A DNA stretch of 64,000 nt from Epiperipatus broadwayi. Taxonomy: Eukaryota; Onychophora; Udeonychophora; Euonychophora; Peripatidae. The notes below the pieces were generated by a model, which saw nothing but the letters and a program-made list of their open reading frames with translations, did not search any database and was not told the origin of the DNA. Below are positions 46,846 through 61,742 of the stretch, in pieces; the first letter of the stretch is position 1, and each line of letters starts with the position of its first letter. The stretch is from NCBI GenBank assembly GCA_028023455.1, contig JAQFVV010000049.1:3220536-3284535 (forward strand), read 5' to 3'. The translations under genes were made by a program, and so were the position numbers.

Positions 46846-48960
46846 TTTGTCATATATAATTAAGAAATTATACGTTTGATAAGTTGAGTTAATATATGTG
46901 TCTAAAATACATTTCAAAATATGATTTATTAGAGATATTATTAGAAATATAATTCGTTATCTATATAATAGACAAATGTCTAAATAATTTATATGAATCG
47001 CTTATTTATTTCTATAAAAAGAAGTATATATAGAAAGTAAAAAGCTTTTTCTTTTTTAATAATAGCCTTACTTGGATCACTTCCAATCTTCTATTAGCTT
47101 TTAAAATATTCTTGTCATGAAAATGAATGTGATGTGTATTTGATAAAGCAGACAGAAGATTAATGTTTTTGATGCTTGAGTTATTACTACTTGCAGTCTT
47201 CTTCTGTTTACTATTTTCAATCAAAATCCTCTTGCTTTAAGCTCTACCAAAATGTCAACATAATTTCAGCTGGTTACTTCTGATGATCTTAAAATTTCTT
47301 ATCAATTATATCAGTCCCTTGACAAACACACTAGCCTGTTTGAATAATAGTTATTCAAAATTCTTTTCAAAGCTTTCCTAATGCTAACAAAACAGTAGAA
47401 ACTTTTTTTAAGTGTTAATACAAATAAGTGATATTTACAGTTATGACAAGCAAATGTACATTTAAAAATTTAAGTACGTTTTTGGTTCCCTCATTTCTTA
47501 AACTTTTTTCGGTGATCTTAACACATAATTTATACAACTAATATATATAATAATGGAAGATCCCCCCCCCCCCAAATCCTTAAAAAAATATTAATAAAAC
47601 TTTACAAAATTTCCCTCCATCTTTTTTATATGTAAATCAGGTTTAGTTCAGAGTATATTACCTAAAATAATTTAAATTTTTGTCTTTATTCTAATTTAAA
47701 AAGATGAAATCAAGATCATTAAGCTATGTTTGTTGATTTAAATATTAATATATATTCAATAAGGCAATCTGCCACCATAATAGACTATTTCCTAATTTGA
47801 CATTTTTAATTCAAGTAGAGATCCAATTAATTGAAGAAAAAGTATAGGAATACTGGAAAATTATAAATATAGCAACAAAAATACTATGAGACAATTAAGA
47901 GCTTTAAGTTTTGAATATTTATTAGAGATGAAGTACATAAGTCCAGACTCATTAATATTTTTTTATAATTTCTCTATATCCTCAAAGATGAAAAGAAACA
48001 GAGAACAAGAGGTATATAAATTCATTAATTTTTAAAAAAGCGATTCATTTAAATCATCAAAATTTTTTTGATAAAAGTTAATTCAGAAAACAATATGGTG
48101 ATTGAAATAAGAAACTTATTGTAGAATTCCACAAAATTTATTGTTTAGAATTAGTAATTATAAATTTATTTAAATGCACGTTGATTACTTGATTATGTAA
48201 GTAATATTTACTAAGGCTGTAACCTCAAGAATATGTGTAAAAGTGCGATAGTAGGGACCTCTACAGGTCTTAACCACAAGCTTAGATTCCTAAAAATATT
48301 GTAATATATTATGCAGTGTTATGGTAATAAAAGTCTGAAGCCACTTGATAATATTAAAGAAGTCATTTTTATTAAGATAATAAAGGTCTAACTCGCATAT
48401 AAAAAGTCTTCAATAAATTAAAATATTTAAAAATGGTCAATGATAGGGTGTTGGTAATAATAATAAATTTTATTTTGCTACAAATTAGAGTGATTTGCTT
48501 TAATTATATTTAAAATACATTGATGCAAATTGTAAATTCAGTTTAGATATTAAATTGTAATATTTATATTTGATTATAATAAACAAGAATAATCTTGTAG
48601 ATGTTTTGGTAATTATAGTCCAAAGTTTTAACAACTTAGCTTTATTAAACTAAAAGGTACTTGCATATGATTTGTCCATAACATTTGAATAAGCATCAAA
48701 TAGAAATCTAATCATTTATTTTATATATTGATGTGATTGGATATCAAATTTTAATGTTATCTAATAAGATAATTTTATTTTATAGTATTATAAATTGGTA
48801 AAAATGGAGAAGTATACTAGGTTAATTGATTTTGTACTATTATTAAATATTAAAATTAATTTAATTGATGAGCATATTGATATTATTGGAGTAGGATGGG
48901 TTATTTAGCATAACTTTTATTTTATCTAGTTGTAATTGGAAATCAATTATTGAGTTATAT
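46846..48960. other. AT-rich spacer
   Basis: Contains a C-run of more than 10 at about 47563-47573. No gene recognised; the minus frame 47012-47224 looks like noise. Confidence 0.5.
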
Positions 48961-49910
48961 ATACACCTGGGTCTCTTTTTACATGGATTTATTTAATGCG
49001 ATTTTGAAGTTACGTGATTCACATTTCTCCGGAAATCGAACTCCGAAAATATGCTATTACTTTAAATAATAAATTCCGCACACTTATGTCATATTGAAAG
49101 TAATAGCACATTATTAGAATTTGACTTTCATCTTAGTAATTTCAATATTTTCAGTGCTTTATAATAGTAAGGTTTTATGCAATAATGAAATTAAAATCAT
49201 GATTTCCACATTTTATGTATACACACATTAAATTTTACAAGATTTTGATGTAAATTTGTTCAAACATTGTGCATGTTGCATTTTAAATCACATTCTGTTT
49301 TTGCTTTTTAAAAAAGAACGTAATCAATTATTAATCATTTAGTGTCCGCAAGTTTATTTTTAAAAGGTGAGTAATAGCAGTGGGCACAATTAAAATTGAA
49401 AATTAAAAAAATTAAAGACAAAAAAAGGAATTTAATTTTTAGTTATTAGATTAATTACTAATTATGTTGTCACCAGAAAACCACTAACAAAACATGAGAG
49501 TGATGTTGGCGGTAGTTGTATTTCCTCTTGTGAAGAATCTGATTTTTTACCAGTTTGCAAACGAACCTGTTTAACGGCAAATAGTGATAATAATTAAAAT
49601 GTGTATAAAAAATGTAAATTACTGTAAATTATGCATAAAAATATATTGTTTCGAATAAAAGTAAATATTATAGTTAAAAAAAGTTATCAATTTTTTTCAA
49701 ATTTGAAATTTTTTATTTGTCATATTTTATTTTATTTTTTGCACAAATTTTAAAGTAATTTTACGTTGGTGCTTTGCTTTTACATGATTTTTGAAAAATC
49801 AGTCTGTATTCCCCCTTTTTCAAGGTAAGTTATGTCTATTTTTGTGCAATTTCATTTGCGCATGTTTTCTGAGGAACCTATCTATCATGTAAAACAAGAC
49901 CCAGGTGTAT
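48961..49910. mobile_element. Non-autonomous DNA transposon, 950 bp
   Basis: Terminal inverted repeats: ATACACCTGGGTCTCTTTTT at 48961 and, as complement, ATACACCTGGGTCTTGTTTT at 49910. They continue with TACATG. Inside is a short hairpin (TGCTATTACTTT at about 49054, complement at about 49097). An open frame lies at about 49440-49597 on plus (see that entry). Flanks are TA-rich, so I cannot define the target-site duplication or superfamily. Confidence 0.8.
49440..49597 (+). pseudogene. 52-codon open frame inside the DNA transposon
   Basis: The frame reads VVTRKPLTKHESDVGGSCIS, then SCEESDFLPVCKRTCLTANS and ends at TAA. It has four Cys and an acidic start, and its composition stands out from the AT-rich surroundings. 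It could be the remains of a transposase N-terminus or C-terminal cysteine region (piggyBac-like elements have one), but the match is too weak to name. Confidence 0.3.
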
Positions 49911-50150
49911 TTATTTAGATATCGCTGATATTTTAGACTTGTAGGGGAGATTAAATTATTATCTCATCCATCCATGAATCATTTCATTTAAGTATAAATA
50001 TAAATAACATTTAACTTTTAGTATAAGTGTTTGTTATTATAAACAGATGGTTGGATTCATAATAAATATTAAGGTTTATTTGTCTAATTTTTGTCATTAT
50101 TTTGATTCTATTATAAGTGATTTATATAGTGGGCATAGATCTTTTTTTCC
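49911..50150. other. AT-rich spacer
   Basis: Nothing recognised. Confidence 0.5.
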
Positions 50151-50250
50151 CATGTGTCATAGCATCAGCCAGGAAGTGAACCCGCTAACCCAGGACAGCT
50201 GCTTGTAAATCAGCTGTTGCTGACCTCTCGACCACCAATGCTTGACAGGC
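50151..50250 (-). repeat. tRNA-like sequence (Ser/Leu-type A-box), probable SINE head
   Basis: Read on minus: GGTGGTCGAGAGGTCAGC resembles the A-box of Ser/Leu-type tRNAs. AGCTG..CAGCT pairs around an anticodon-like loop with TTTACAA, and GGGTTCACTTCC resembles a B-box. Acceptor pairing is poor (GCAT..ATGC only), so it is not a convincing functional tRNA. An A-rich stretch follows on minus. Confidence 0.6.
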
Positions 50251-52329
50251 ATAGATTATTATTTATAAAATAGTGATACTTGGTTTTATTGCTTTATCTT
50301 TAATCTATTGCAAACAATGTTTGTATTTTAGGATAGCTTGAAACAATGATTTACTTATTTTTTTTTTATCTGTTCTAAATATTATTTGAATTTATGAGGT
50401 TACACCAAAGATTGTTATCACGGTTTTAGTGGATTACGTAAAGTGATAAACTTGAGAAATATAAGAATTTCTAGAGATTTCTTGAACTATTAACCATTTC
50501 ACTATTTTATATCACAAAATAAAGGATTACAATCAACAAATATTGTGATTTAATGATAACTGTGAAATTTTTTTTTATTTAATGATAAGTTTTAAATGGA
50601 AATATGAAATAGTAGAAAACAAATTCTCGTTTTTTCTATGTCATAAAAATATTAATAATAGAGTGACCATCTACTGTAAAGCTTTTGGTTTTCATAAAAC
50701 AATGTCACTAAAGATGAAACTTAATTCTAAAGCTCCTGTAAACATGGTATCATTAATTTAAAATCATAATCAATTAAACAAAGAATAGAGATAGAACCAA
50801 GCTTTAAGATCAAAAGCTGTAAAAATATATTAGTTTTATTCTTTTTAGATTTTGATAAAGTAGGTGTATATATTTATTGACCGTCTGTGGGGATCATGTA
50901 TAATTCCATTTTTATTTAATATTACTGATTGTATAATGAAATTACCTATATTAAAATGTACTGTAAAGCATAAAATTTGTATAAAGAGATCAGTCAATTT
51001 ATAATTGCATCTAAAAACATATTTTAATTTTATTAATAACTAGCAAAAACTCAGATATTTTTAGCCAGATAAAAATTAATTGCTTTCTATTTAAAAAAGC
51101 ATTAAATTTTATAATAGCTGTCAATAATTCTGCACCTCTTTAGTCAACTGAACCAGCCCTTGACTGTACTGTGAAAATTTGTAACAGAATGATTTTTTCA
51201 TGTTTTTTTAAATACCTGTCAATAAGTTATAACTTTATATATTTAGATATCCTTCATATCTGTTGGCATTTGGTTCCAGGCTTTTTTGTCATTCTCTGAA
51301 ACCATGGGTAATAGTAGAATCTTGAAGGTTTGTATATTTATATGTAATACAGTTTAATATAAATATGTTATTTAGGATTAAACAGAAACACTTTAATAAA
51401 AACTTTGCAGTTATGAAAAAAATTATAGTAAAAAAAATCTAAAGAAATGAGGAAGCAATCATATCTGAGTGAGTGAAATAATGAAGTGTCTAAAAGATGA
51501 TTTAAATTGTACTCATACAAGTAGACACCAAATTTTATGTCTATTTTTTTTCATTTAAAACTTTTTCAAACTGTGGGTAAAGGAATAATGAATGCTGAGA
51601 CTATAAATATGATGTATGTGGAACTGCTGCATTTTTTTCTCATTCGTTAGAACCAGCTCACAAAATTATGTCAACATAATGTACAACTTTATATTTAAGT
51701 ATTCTTATTTTAATTTTTATATTTCTCAGAATTATCTGATAACATAATATATACTTTTATTTTTATGTATTTTTAATTTTACTTTGACATTTTTAAAGAT
51801 ATTCATTAATTATATTTTATGTATAGAAGGAAATTCACCTCCGATCATGGCTATTTCTTAATAACTTTTAAAATAAATAACATATTAAAAGGGTACACGT
51901 TTATAGATTTTATTTTTATACATCATAATACAAAATATTTTAAGCCTTATTTAAAATTTTTGAATTAAGTTAATATTTGAATTCCTCCAGACTATACTCT
52001 GAATTACCTATTAAAGTATGTATAAGCATATAGGTGATTATAGCAAATTCTTTAGACTTCTTGCATAGAGAGAAGATAATGATACATAAAATGATCTATT
52101 TATATACTAATTTTGTCCCATAATTTTCATGAAAGTTGATTTTTCTCCTGAAGTAGATGGTACATAATATGAAAATATTTTTAAACAACTAAAAATAAAA
52201 AGTCCAATATATCACATTTCTGAAGCATGCAATACAGGAGAATTAAGGATTGTTCATCATGTTTTTTAATTTTTTGTAATTTACATATGCAGAAATTATT
52301 TATAGTGAGTTATTTATTTATATAGCACT
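50251..52329. other. AT-rich spacer
   Basis: No gene or matched repeat. Confidence 0.5.
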
Positions 52330-53725
52330 GTTTTAATCTATAACAATCATTAGGGAATCACTCCCCTCCACGTGTACTATATACACTTAAACACTTTAGG
52401 AATACTCTCCTTTACAAACACAAGAGGAAGTCTTTTGAAAAGATGAGACCACCATAACTTTTTAACCTATGACAGTGTGATTAATCACTTTTAATTCCAT
52501 TTACTACATCATAATTAATGATTGACATTTGCAAAAATTTTTACAATTTATTGCATGTCAGTATTAGATGTAATATTAAACATATATAACAAGTTAAGCA
52601 CTATATAGATTTAAACATTTCAAGAATACTCTCCTTCCTAAATACAAGATAAAGTCTTTTGAAGAAATAAGATGAATCCACCCCACCCTTTTAACCTAAA
52701 CAAATCTTAAGTATTTGGAAATGAAAACATGAAGATGTTAATTAATCACTTTTAATTCCTTTTACTATGTCTTAATGACTAATTATCAATAAAGCAAATC
52801 ATAAATACAGTGACATTGCTTTTATGAGCTCGTATTTACAAAAATGTAATACAGAGAGCATACCAATAGCTCAAACAAGCTCTTAATTGATAAATGCAAT
52901 AAGAGAAAATATTTAAAATCTCTATCCAGAACATTCTTATCTCCAGACCTCAGTGAAGAGCTAGAATATTCAGACACTAGATCTAAAACATCAATTCAAA
53001 ACCCAGCACTTATTTCATACATAATATTTAAGGAGAAACTCTGAAATTTTTGGACATGAAAATGTCTTTAAATCCAGCTATCTAACTTAAATAGCTATAT
53101 GGGACTGAACAAATTCAGATATACCATATTTTAAAAGCCTCAGCATAGCTAAAGATTTAAAAATAAAATTATAATAATCAAAAAAGCAAGTCATATATAA
53201 CGTGACATTACTTTTATAAGCTTGTATTTATAAAAATGTAATACAGAGAGCATACCAATAGCTCAAACAAGCTCTTGGTATGAAAAAATATTTAAAATCT
53301 CTATCCAGAACATTCCTATCTCCAGACCAATTGGTTTCGAGCTTATGGTTCACCTCAGTGAAGAGCTAGAATATTCAGACAGTGTCTATTGGTACACTCT
53401 CTGTATTACGTTAATGACTGTTTTAAAAAATGATTCCTTAATGATTGTTACAAATTAAAAACATAAAGCTATATAAATAACTAACTTGTTATAAATGTTT
53501 AATATTACATCTAATACTCATGTGCAGTAAATTGTAAAAAATTTGCAAACATCAATTGGAATTAAAAGTGATTAAGATTTTTATGCTCACATTTCTAAAT
53601 GCATAAGATTTGCCTATACATATATGCTTTGGTTGATAAGTTAAAGTGGACTCATCTTTTCAAAAGACTTTATCCTATGTTTAGAAAGAGAGTATTCCTG
53701 AAGGGTTAAATTCATACAGCACATT
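52330..53725. repeat. Composite repeat: direct duplications inside a long inverted repeat
   Basis: Unit a (GAATACTCTCCTT..AAGTCTTTTGAA..AATCACTTTTAATTCC) occurs at about 52400-52530 and 52622-52765. Unit b (TGTAATACAGAGAGCATACC, AATAGCTCAAACAAGCTCTT, AAAATCTCTATCCAGAACAT) occurs at about 52800-52970 and 53190-53390. The segment 53393-53700 is the reverse complement of unit a plus its flank (TTAGATGTAATATTAAACAT and complement). GTTTCGAGCTTATGG..CTCAGTGAAGAGC near 53335 recalls family C. No ORF. Confidence 0.8.
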
Positions 53726-56298
53726 GTTAGAAATTATTTATGTAAGTTCAGATTTAAATTGAATTCACATAAGTAGAAGAGTGACTGTATTTATGTCATT
53801 GGATTGTCACAATGTATGAAAGCAGGTATCAAAAATTACAATAATTTATTAGAGATTTTTGGTGGATTGATCATATGATTAGAGAGTGTTTGTCAGTTCA
53901 ATATTATACATAAATTTTAATTTACTTGATAACAAATTTATATATTAAAAAACACACAAAAGCACATTTATTATTTTGAAAAATTATTTTTATTATTAAA
54001 AATGGTTGTGGTTATAGGAATCTTTTTTATTTGTTTGTTTTTCCATTGCTTGCAACAATTTCATTTAATTATGGTGCTATGCCCTACAAGTCCGAATTCG
54101 TTAGATAATTAAAAAAAAAAAAAAACCACCACCACCAAATAAGAAATAGTTTAAAATGTAATTACAGTAACATTTGATAAAATATTTAACATAAATTACA
54201 ATTTTTTTTTTTTTAAAGCAAACATTCACAACAATTTATCTTCTTTCAAAAAAATATAAATTACTGTATTTACATTTTAGATTAAATGCTCGTACAATAA
54301 ATACTTAGTCATACTTATTGGGAAAATATTTTGTAATAAAAATGAACAAAATCTTATAATGTTACTATAGAATAAACATTCTTACATGATTGAAAATAAC
54401 AACCAACAAAAGTGAAGATACAGATACTAAATAATGAAATACATACATATATAATTTCTTATGAAAAATAAAGAAATAATTCAGTTAAAGTAATTGCTCA
54501 TATAAAATATTTTATTTTAAATAATAATCACTTGTGAATGGTGATATATATATATTTCATTATTATTTAGTTTAAATATCTAAAAATAATGTTATAGTTT
54601 GAATTAAATATATACGTTAATAACACATTATTACTAATCAACTTTAATTTTTTTTTTTTTTTACTAAATTTTAGAATGTTTATCTAATTAACTGTTATTC
54701 ATTAAATATTAATGAACTTTTAAAAAAATCATATATTTAACATATTTCAGAATATTTTCACAGCTCTAAAGCAAATTATATGTGTGTGTGTGCGTGTGTG
54801 GCTAAAACACGTTAACATAATTTAGAAAAATTGACCATAGAACTAGGGTGTTTTTTAAATCCAGAATCACATAAAAAAATAATAAGATCAACAAAGCAAT
54901 AAACAGCTTTCATTTGCAGAATTCACTCAGTATTCTCACGTTATTTTAAATTCAAAGAATTTTATATTTTATCCAGTCAACATACAATTCATGATGTTAT
55001 AAATCTGTAGCATATTGACAGTTATTTTGCAATGCAGTCGTTGAAATTTTTTTAAAGAAACTTGTTACAATAAGCAAACGTATCGATAACCATCATCACG
55101 TAATCTGTTTACAAACCAGTTGTGGCTGATTAAGTATGAATCTTCTTTAAACGTTATAATTAACTTGCTATAGCAACTCTGTATTACAAGTACTTGATTA
55201 AATTTTATAATATTTTTCTTTGATTAATTTTCTATGACAAAGCATTATTAGAATTAGTTCATCCTAGTTCAGATATATTAGTTTACATATATATAGGTCT
55301 CTACTCCTGAATTTAAAGAACACCCTTATTGTTTGTATACGCAGTATTCATAACAATAAATACAAACCAAGCATCTTTTTAATTCAAAAAGTGTGTATAT
55401 ATTATATGTACGAAAATATTACTTTAAACAATAAACTTAATTATCTTCTTTTCTGTAGTTTTCTCCTAGGCTCATTATTACAGCTAAGATTGGGGTGGGA
55501 GTCAGATTTGAGATTAGAACTACAATAATGAAGTTAAGCAAATTATACTATTTAAAAGTTAGTTAAATCATATTTTAAATACACATAGTAATTTGACATT
55601 ATACATACACACACATATATATATATTGATATAGTTTCAAATAATAATTCTGATTATTTAATATTGCTAAATATTTTTATTTACAAATAATTATCCACTA
55701 GCAATAAATTAAATACTAAAATATATATATATATTTAAATAGGAAAAAAATAAATACATATTTTTAAAAAAAAAAAATCTATAATCCATCTTCAGTTAAT
55801 TTACATCCATTACCATCAGACTGCACAATTATATAATAATTTTAATCTGATTTTACATTTATATTAGGAAATATAGTCTAAAAGATCTTGTTCATTTTTT
55901 TTACATAGTTTCATCTAAGTAATCTTTAAACTCAACCAAATCTTTTGCAGTAACCAATACTTTTTTAAGCCAGTAACTATTTAAAATCGTATAATATAAT
56001 AATATTTAATAGTACAAGATCAAGCAAAAATGGCGTAATTTTTTGCTCAATTAAAAAAATCAGATATCGATCTATAAAAAGAAGTGTACTCATAATCAAT
56101 ATACATTTTGTTTTTCAAACTGTTTCTGTATTAAAACATATTTAATTGACTGATGTATATGAAAACAAATAATTAATTTATTGTTCAAGAATCATGTGAC
56201 AATTTGAGTTGTAATTCGGGAATGTTTATCTTCTAAATCTGTCACTCTTTGCCAAATTAAACCACACAGTTAGTATATATATATATATCATTCATTAG
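53726..56298. other. AT-rich spacer with microsatellites
   Basis: Includes A- and T-runs near 54109-54124, a (TG)n tract at about 54780-54800 and short (TA)n tracts. No gene recognised. Confidence 0.5.
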
Positions 56299-56392
56299 AA
56301 GCCCCGAGTGATTTGACGCAGTGGTAGAACAGAAGTCTTCAGTGCTCAGAATAGATGGATTATGTTCACTCCTATTACTTCAGGTGCTTGAA
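56299..56392 (+). repeat. tRNA-like SINE fragment
   Basis: TTTGACGCAGTGGTAGAAC resembles an A-box and ATGTTCACTCCTA about 45 nt on resembles a B-box. GC is higher than in the flanks. No intact cloverleaf, so a SINE head or pseudogene is likely. Confidence 0.55.
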
Positions 56393-59300
56393 AATCTTAT
56401 GAACTCCTGAGTTATAAAACCATTCAATTATTGTTATTAATGCTTAAAACTTAGATCAGATTTCACACACATATATAAAGAATATTAATTAAAACCTAAA
56501 CTAGTAACCTTTAAGTGGAATATATTAAGTATATTATCGATCAATTATTATTCCACTAACATTATATAAAAAAATAAGATCAATCTGTTTTTCACATAGA
56601 TTTTTTTATTTTATTTTTGATCAATAACCAATCTTAACGTATGACGGTTAATATTATAATTGTTTGATTATAATATTTGAATATTTTAAATTAAATTCTG
56701 ATAAATGATATTTTATCATATATACATATAATAATTAATAACCCAGTAAATAGGATTGATATATATATATGTATTTAAGAAAATAAACACAAAATCACAT
56801 CACAAAAGTAAAAACTACTGTACATTATTTTTCTCATTGCCTTCTTTAAAAATCTATATTATTTAATAATTATGTATTTATTATTCTTACAATAACGAGG
56901 GTTTTTAATAATATAAAAAAGTCCATTTTATCTATATTTTTTAAAATAAATTTATCATAATAATAAAAAAAAAAGGAATAAATTACTTAAATTTTAAAGA
57001 GTTACTGGCTAAATGTTTTTCAGACATTCTCTTTTCAGATTAACAAATGTTAAATTAACTCAACATATCAAAAATTTTACCATTTTTCTTTTCATCAAAA
57101 ATTCATGGAATTGTCTTCAAACATCACATTTGAGCATTAACTGTTACATGCATTTTTTTTATCAACTAAAATCTGGAAGCACTGGGCGAATAAAAGGTTC
57201 GTTGCATATAAAAAAAAATAACCTGCAATCAGCAACTATGTTATATGCCACAATCAACTAATGAGGTCAAAATCTGATTTTTAAATTATCAAATACTTTC
57301 ACTCTCTTATTATGCTGTTTTGTCATTTATATACTAGATAATTGGTGATTTTAAAAAATTAAATAAATAAATAAAATTGTAAATAAATCTGACCCACTAA
57401 AAAAATTATAACTAAGAACCATAACATTTAAAAAATAATAATAATAATCAGATGCCTTATCATTTATATCTGAATTAGTAAATAGACTTAATGAATGAAC
57501 ACATCGAAGTTCAATAAAACAATAACGCCTCATTCAATAGATTAGATTTTTAATGTAGGGTTTACATATTATATGAATTTGCTCTGTTTAAATTAAGTTT
57601 ATAGATAGATGCACTCACTATACATGAATCTTTATATCTGTGAAAAAAACATTCTAATTAATGAATATCCAGTCATACAGACATTCACACATGCCTGAGA
57701 ATAAATGTTTATCTACAGAGACAAACTTATACAATCATACTAATTGCAAGTTAGATAAAAATTTGAGTTATCATTCACAATATTTATAATTATGATAAAT
57801 GAGTGTATATTCTAAAATGTTCATTTCATAAATTATTTGATTTTATATATACTTGTGAAAATCTTTCAAACCGATAGAGACTTTCTAGATTCAAAATATA
57901 ATTTAAAAATATTGAAAAGTCATCAACGTACGAGTTATTAACTACATATTATGAAAAAAGGTATTTTGCTTAATAAATATAAAATGATAGTTGAGTTAAA
58001 TTTATTATGTTGTTTATTGCAATGTGTATACTTATGATTAACAAATAAATTTTACAGAGTTTTTATTTTGTAGAATTCTTTCTTATGTGTGTGAGTACAT
58101 ATATGTGAACATATATTTCAGATTCATCCATCCAAACACTTGCTGATTGTTAATATTAACATTATAATGATGTTTCAGGTAGATTGCACCATCTAATATC
58201 TGGATAATTGTTTTAATCTTAAGACAATATTGTCAATCATAACTATAAAGAAAAAGAACAAAACATCACGAGACCTTGGTCTCATTTTTCAATGTAATTA
58301 ATTATGTTTTGACAATATTGATTGTGACATTAGTTTGAGATCAAAACAATAAAGAAAATAGAAAATACAATTTCCTTTATTTATTATCATATGTCATAAT
58401 AAAAAAAAAAGTTTTATAAATTTATATATCACACAAGCTAATATCACTATATTCTCATTTCATTCAACCATTCAAAAGCCAAGAAGTACACTGCCATCCA
58501 AAATTATAGTTTCACAAGCCTCATTTCGGAATTAGTTCTGCTAAATCCTAAATGTTATTTTGGCAAGTTATTAGTAAATAAATTTATATATATATCCTAA
58601 TTATTTATGTGATTTCTTTTTATTATATCCACTATTTAAGACAGTTTTCCAGACACAATCTCATCAAGTAAAAATTATAATTCTGTTTAACATTATCATA
58701 ATAATCCAAGTTTTCTATGTATAACATAAGAAAAAATATTTAAAGAATTATATTTGGATTAAAATAAAAATCATACAAATTAAAAACAGTAAAACTCTAT
58801 TTAGATAACTAATGAAAAGCCAAATTAAGATATGGTCACACTAATGAAACCTTGTTAAAAATACATCCTAGTTGCTCACAGAATGTTATATACATGTATA
58901 TATATATAAAATAAATGGTTAATTATTTCATTCAATATCTGTAATATAAAGTGATCATTTACATCAATCAAACTATCCAAAAGTTTTAACATGATAAGCT
59001 AATAATGAATAAACTTTCAAAGTCATGGTAATTTGTGGTATAAATCATGAGTATGTCATAATGCACAATTAGTCATTGATGTATTACATGCTTATGTCTC
59101 TTTGTACTATTAAGTATTTATTATAATGAAAATTTTATGAATGAGCAAAATGTCATTCATACAATTTTCAGGAATTGAAAATGACTTGTTAGCCCTTAAT
59201 AATATTAATATAGGTGCATGTTTTTAAGTCTTTCAAAATTATGGTAAATATAGTGTTTCTAATTAAAAAAACAAACAAAAAAAACCCAAAGAATTAAAAT

Positions 59301-61548
59301 ATATTTATGATGTCATCATAGTTATGGTCTATGTAAAATAAAAAGTAAATGATTTCATTTAGTAAAAAAGGAACAAAATTAAGGATTTTTCTTTTTCAAA
59401 TATAGATATAGAAATCATATGGCCTATGTATCGATGTACAAATATATTGGAAAATTTGTGTATTAATAACTAAGTAGAAAAAAAACCATAGTAAATTTTT
59501 TAATAGATTCAATGCATTCTAATATTAATCAAATGCATGAATATTAGCTAAACAGAAAAAGATTACCATTTTATATTGCTTATCATTCACGTTTTTGATA
59601 TGACAAAATGGAGCATCTGTGTAAAATTTATTAATTCATAGTCTTTAAGAGAAAGAATGGCTCGATAGCCAATATTTTTTATTGCAGCAATTTTTGCTTT
59701 TAATTATCTACTTTCACATATATAATATATTTAAAATCAATAAATTATAATTATATATGTATTAAAAAAACTCAACTATAAATGCCATCAAATGCTATGC
59801 CTAAAGAACACCTACAAGCATTTAAATCTAGATATAATTTACAATTTTAAACCAATAAATCCCAACTAACCTTCAACAAATCAATAAAAAAATATTAAAT
59901 AGAAGAATTTTATAAAAGTAACAAAAGAACTAAAAATTAGAGTTGTAGAAGATAAAAAAAAATACAATATTAATAAATATAAAGTAAAAAAATGAGCTAA
60001 TAAAAGTATAATGATAAAAACAATTGTTTGGAGGTCATGTGACTCTCCAGTATCAAAGTGATAGTCTGAGTGCAGTTTCCATTCATTGTTCTAATTCTAT
60101 TACTTTTTCTAGTTGGAAACTGATCCTGGCATTTTATATCTTATATGTGCCATTTTTATCATGGTGAGAAATTATATGAAGATATGGAGCTCATAATTAG
60201 TATTAAAAGGATTTTTACATTATAAAAAATAACAATGGAAATAATTTATTATTATATATCAAAATTATTTTTTATATATGCATTCGGTGAGATTTAGATA
60301 CTTTTGAAGCATATAAAGAAGGATGCAAAACTATTTCATTATAAAATTTTCTACCAAACAAATTTGCATATGGAAATATATTATTAGATGCTAAGTGCAA
60401 TGTACACACTTGTGAATAGTTAAATTATAATGGAGGAAAAAAAGCAGGTACCTGAATAAAAAAAAATCAACAATAAAAAATGTAGTAAACTGTATATTTT
60501 CTATCTTTATCTTTACTGCCAGATATTTTCTAGCTAATCAATGGTTGTTAACATTTAAACTGTTTACCCATTGCGTATAGAAAAAAGCTTCATTTACCTA
60601 GAAAACTTTCCTTAATGACTTCACTGAGTTATGCAATCAAAAATATTTAATTAATTTTAATAAGACACACATACATGTAAATATAATTAGGAATGGTCAT
60701 TATATTATGACTATCCACTATTACTATGATTACACTCTTATATAAAGTGAGGATAACTTCTTTCCATATTATAACATGAGGTAGAGAATATCCTACCAGT
60801 ATGCATATATGAAATAATTAGCAATACTTTGTAAAAAAAAGAGAGATTGTTCAAACGTTTATCAGTATGAACCCTTCTTACACTCCATTTTATCATAACT
60901 ATCTACTAATATAAACATTCTGACTATCATCGCTCACTATTCATGTATTTCATTGAAGTCATACACTCACCAGATGAGATAGAAACCCAAAACTCTGAAA
61001 TCTCCACACCTGCATAGATATTCTTTTACATCTCAAATGTGACCCATTAGACTATATATATGACGAGAAAGAGTGGTCTGGGTATTTTTTTGTTCTGATA
61101 AATAGATATGATATAAACAATTGAAGAGAAAAGCACAATAATAAACAATCTGATCAGTTGGATTTATTGTCATAGTGTAACTGCAAATTATGTATACAGA
61201 GTATAGGCATGGATACATACCTAAACAACCACAAGAATCAACAAAAAGTTTCACCATCAATGATAAAGTGTATATATTTATACTATAGTATCAGATTACT
61301 TTGTAAATATTGTAAACAATAACTAATTACTGCCAATGATAATCAACTGTTTTATTAAATACTTCCATCAGAAGTGTAGCAAGAAATTTAAAGTTCGACT
61401 AGCTGTTAGCAAGGATTAGAATTTAGTTGAGAGCCTGCTACCTAGTCCATCCAATTTGCCTTCAGCCAAAGATTATACAAGAACTCATCAGAATCATTTT
61501 CATATCACACAATCAATATATACAATTACATACTCTGCCATTCTAGAT
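56393..61548. other. Long AT-rich spacer, no gene seen
   Basis: The frames at 57013 (plus), 57351 (minus) and 61033 (minus) have no recognisable domain and noise-like composition. Scattered (TA)n tracts only. Confidence 0.5.
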
Positions 61549-61742
61549 ATTAATGTAAAATAATACTTATACAGAATTTAAATACTGTATAAAATTTTAA
61601 TAACATAATTGTACCGAGTTCACTTTCGACTTTTTCGCGTCATATTCATAATCATGATGTAAAACGTCAAAAGCAAATTCAGTTCAATTAGGTTATTAAA
61701 ATTTTATATTTAAACTCTGTATAAGTATTATTTTACATTAAT
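61549..61742. repeat. Foldback repeat, family D
   Basis: The arms TTAATGTAAAATAATACTTA (61550) and its complement ending at 61741 extend about 90 bp as near-perfect complements (ATACAGAxTTTAAAT, AAAATTTTAATAAC), with a short spacer. One arm also occurs alone at 25351-25395. MITE-like, no ORF. Confidence 0.88.

Noticed and set aside
50151-50250. Functional tRNA gene
   Set aside because: A- and B-box-like sequences exist but the acceptor and T stems pair poorly; a SINE head or pseudogene fits better.
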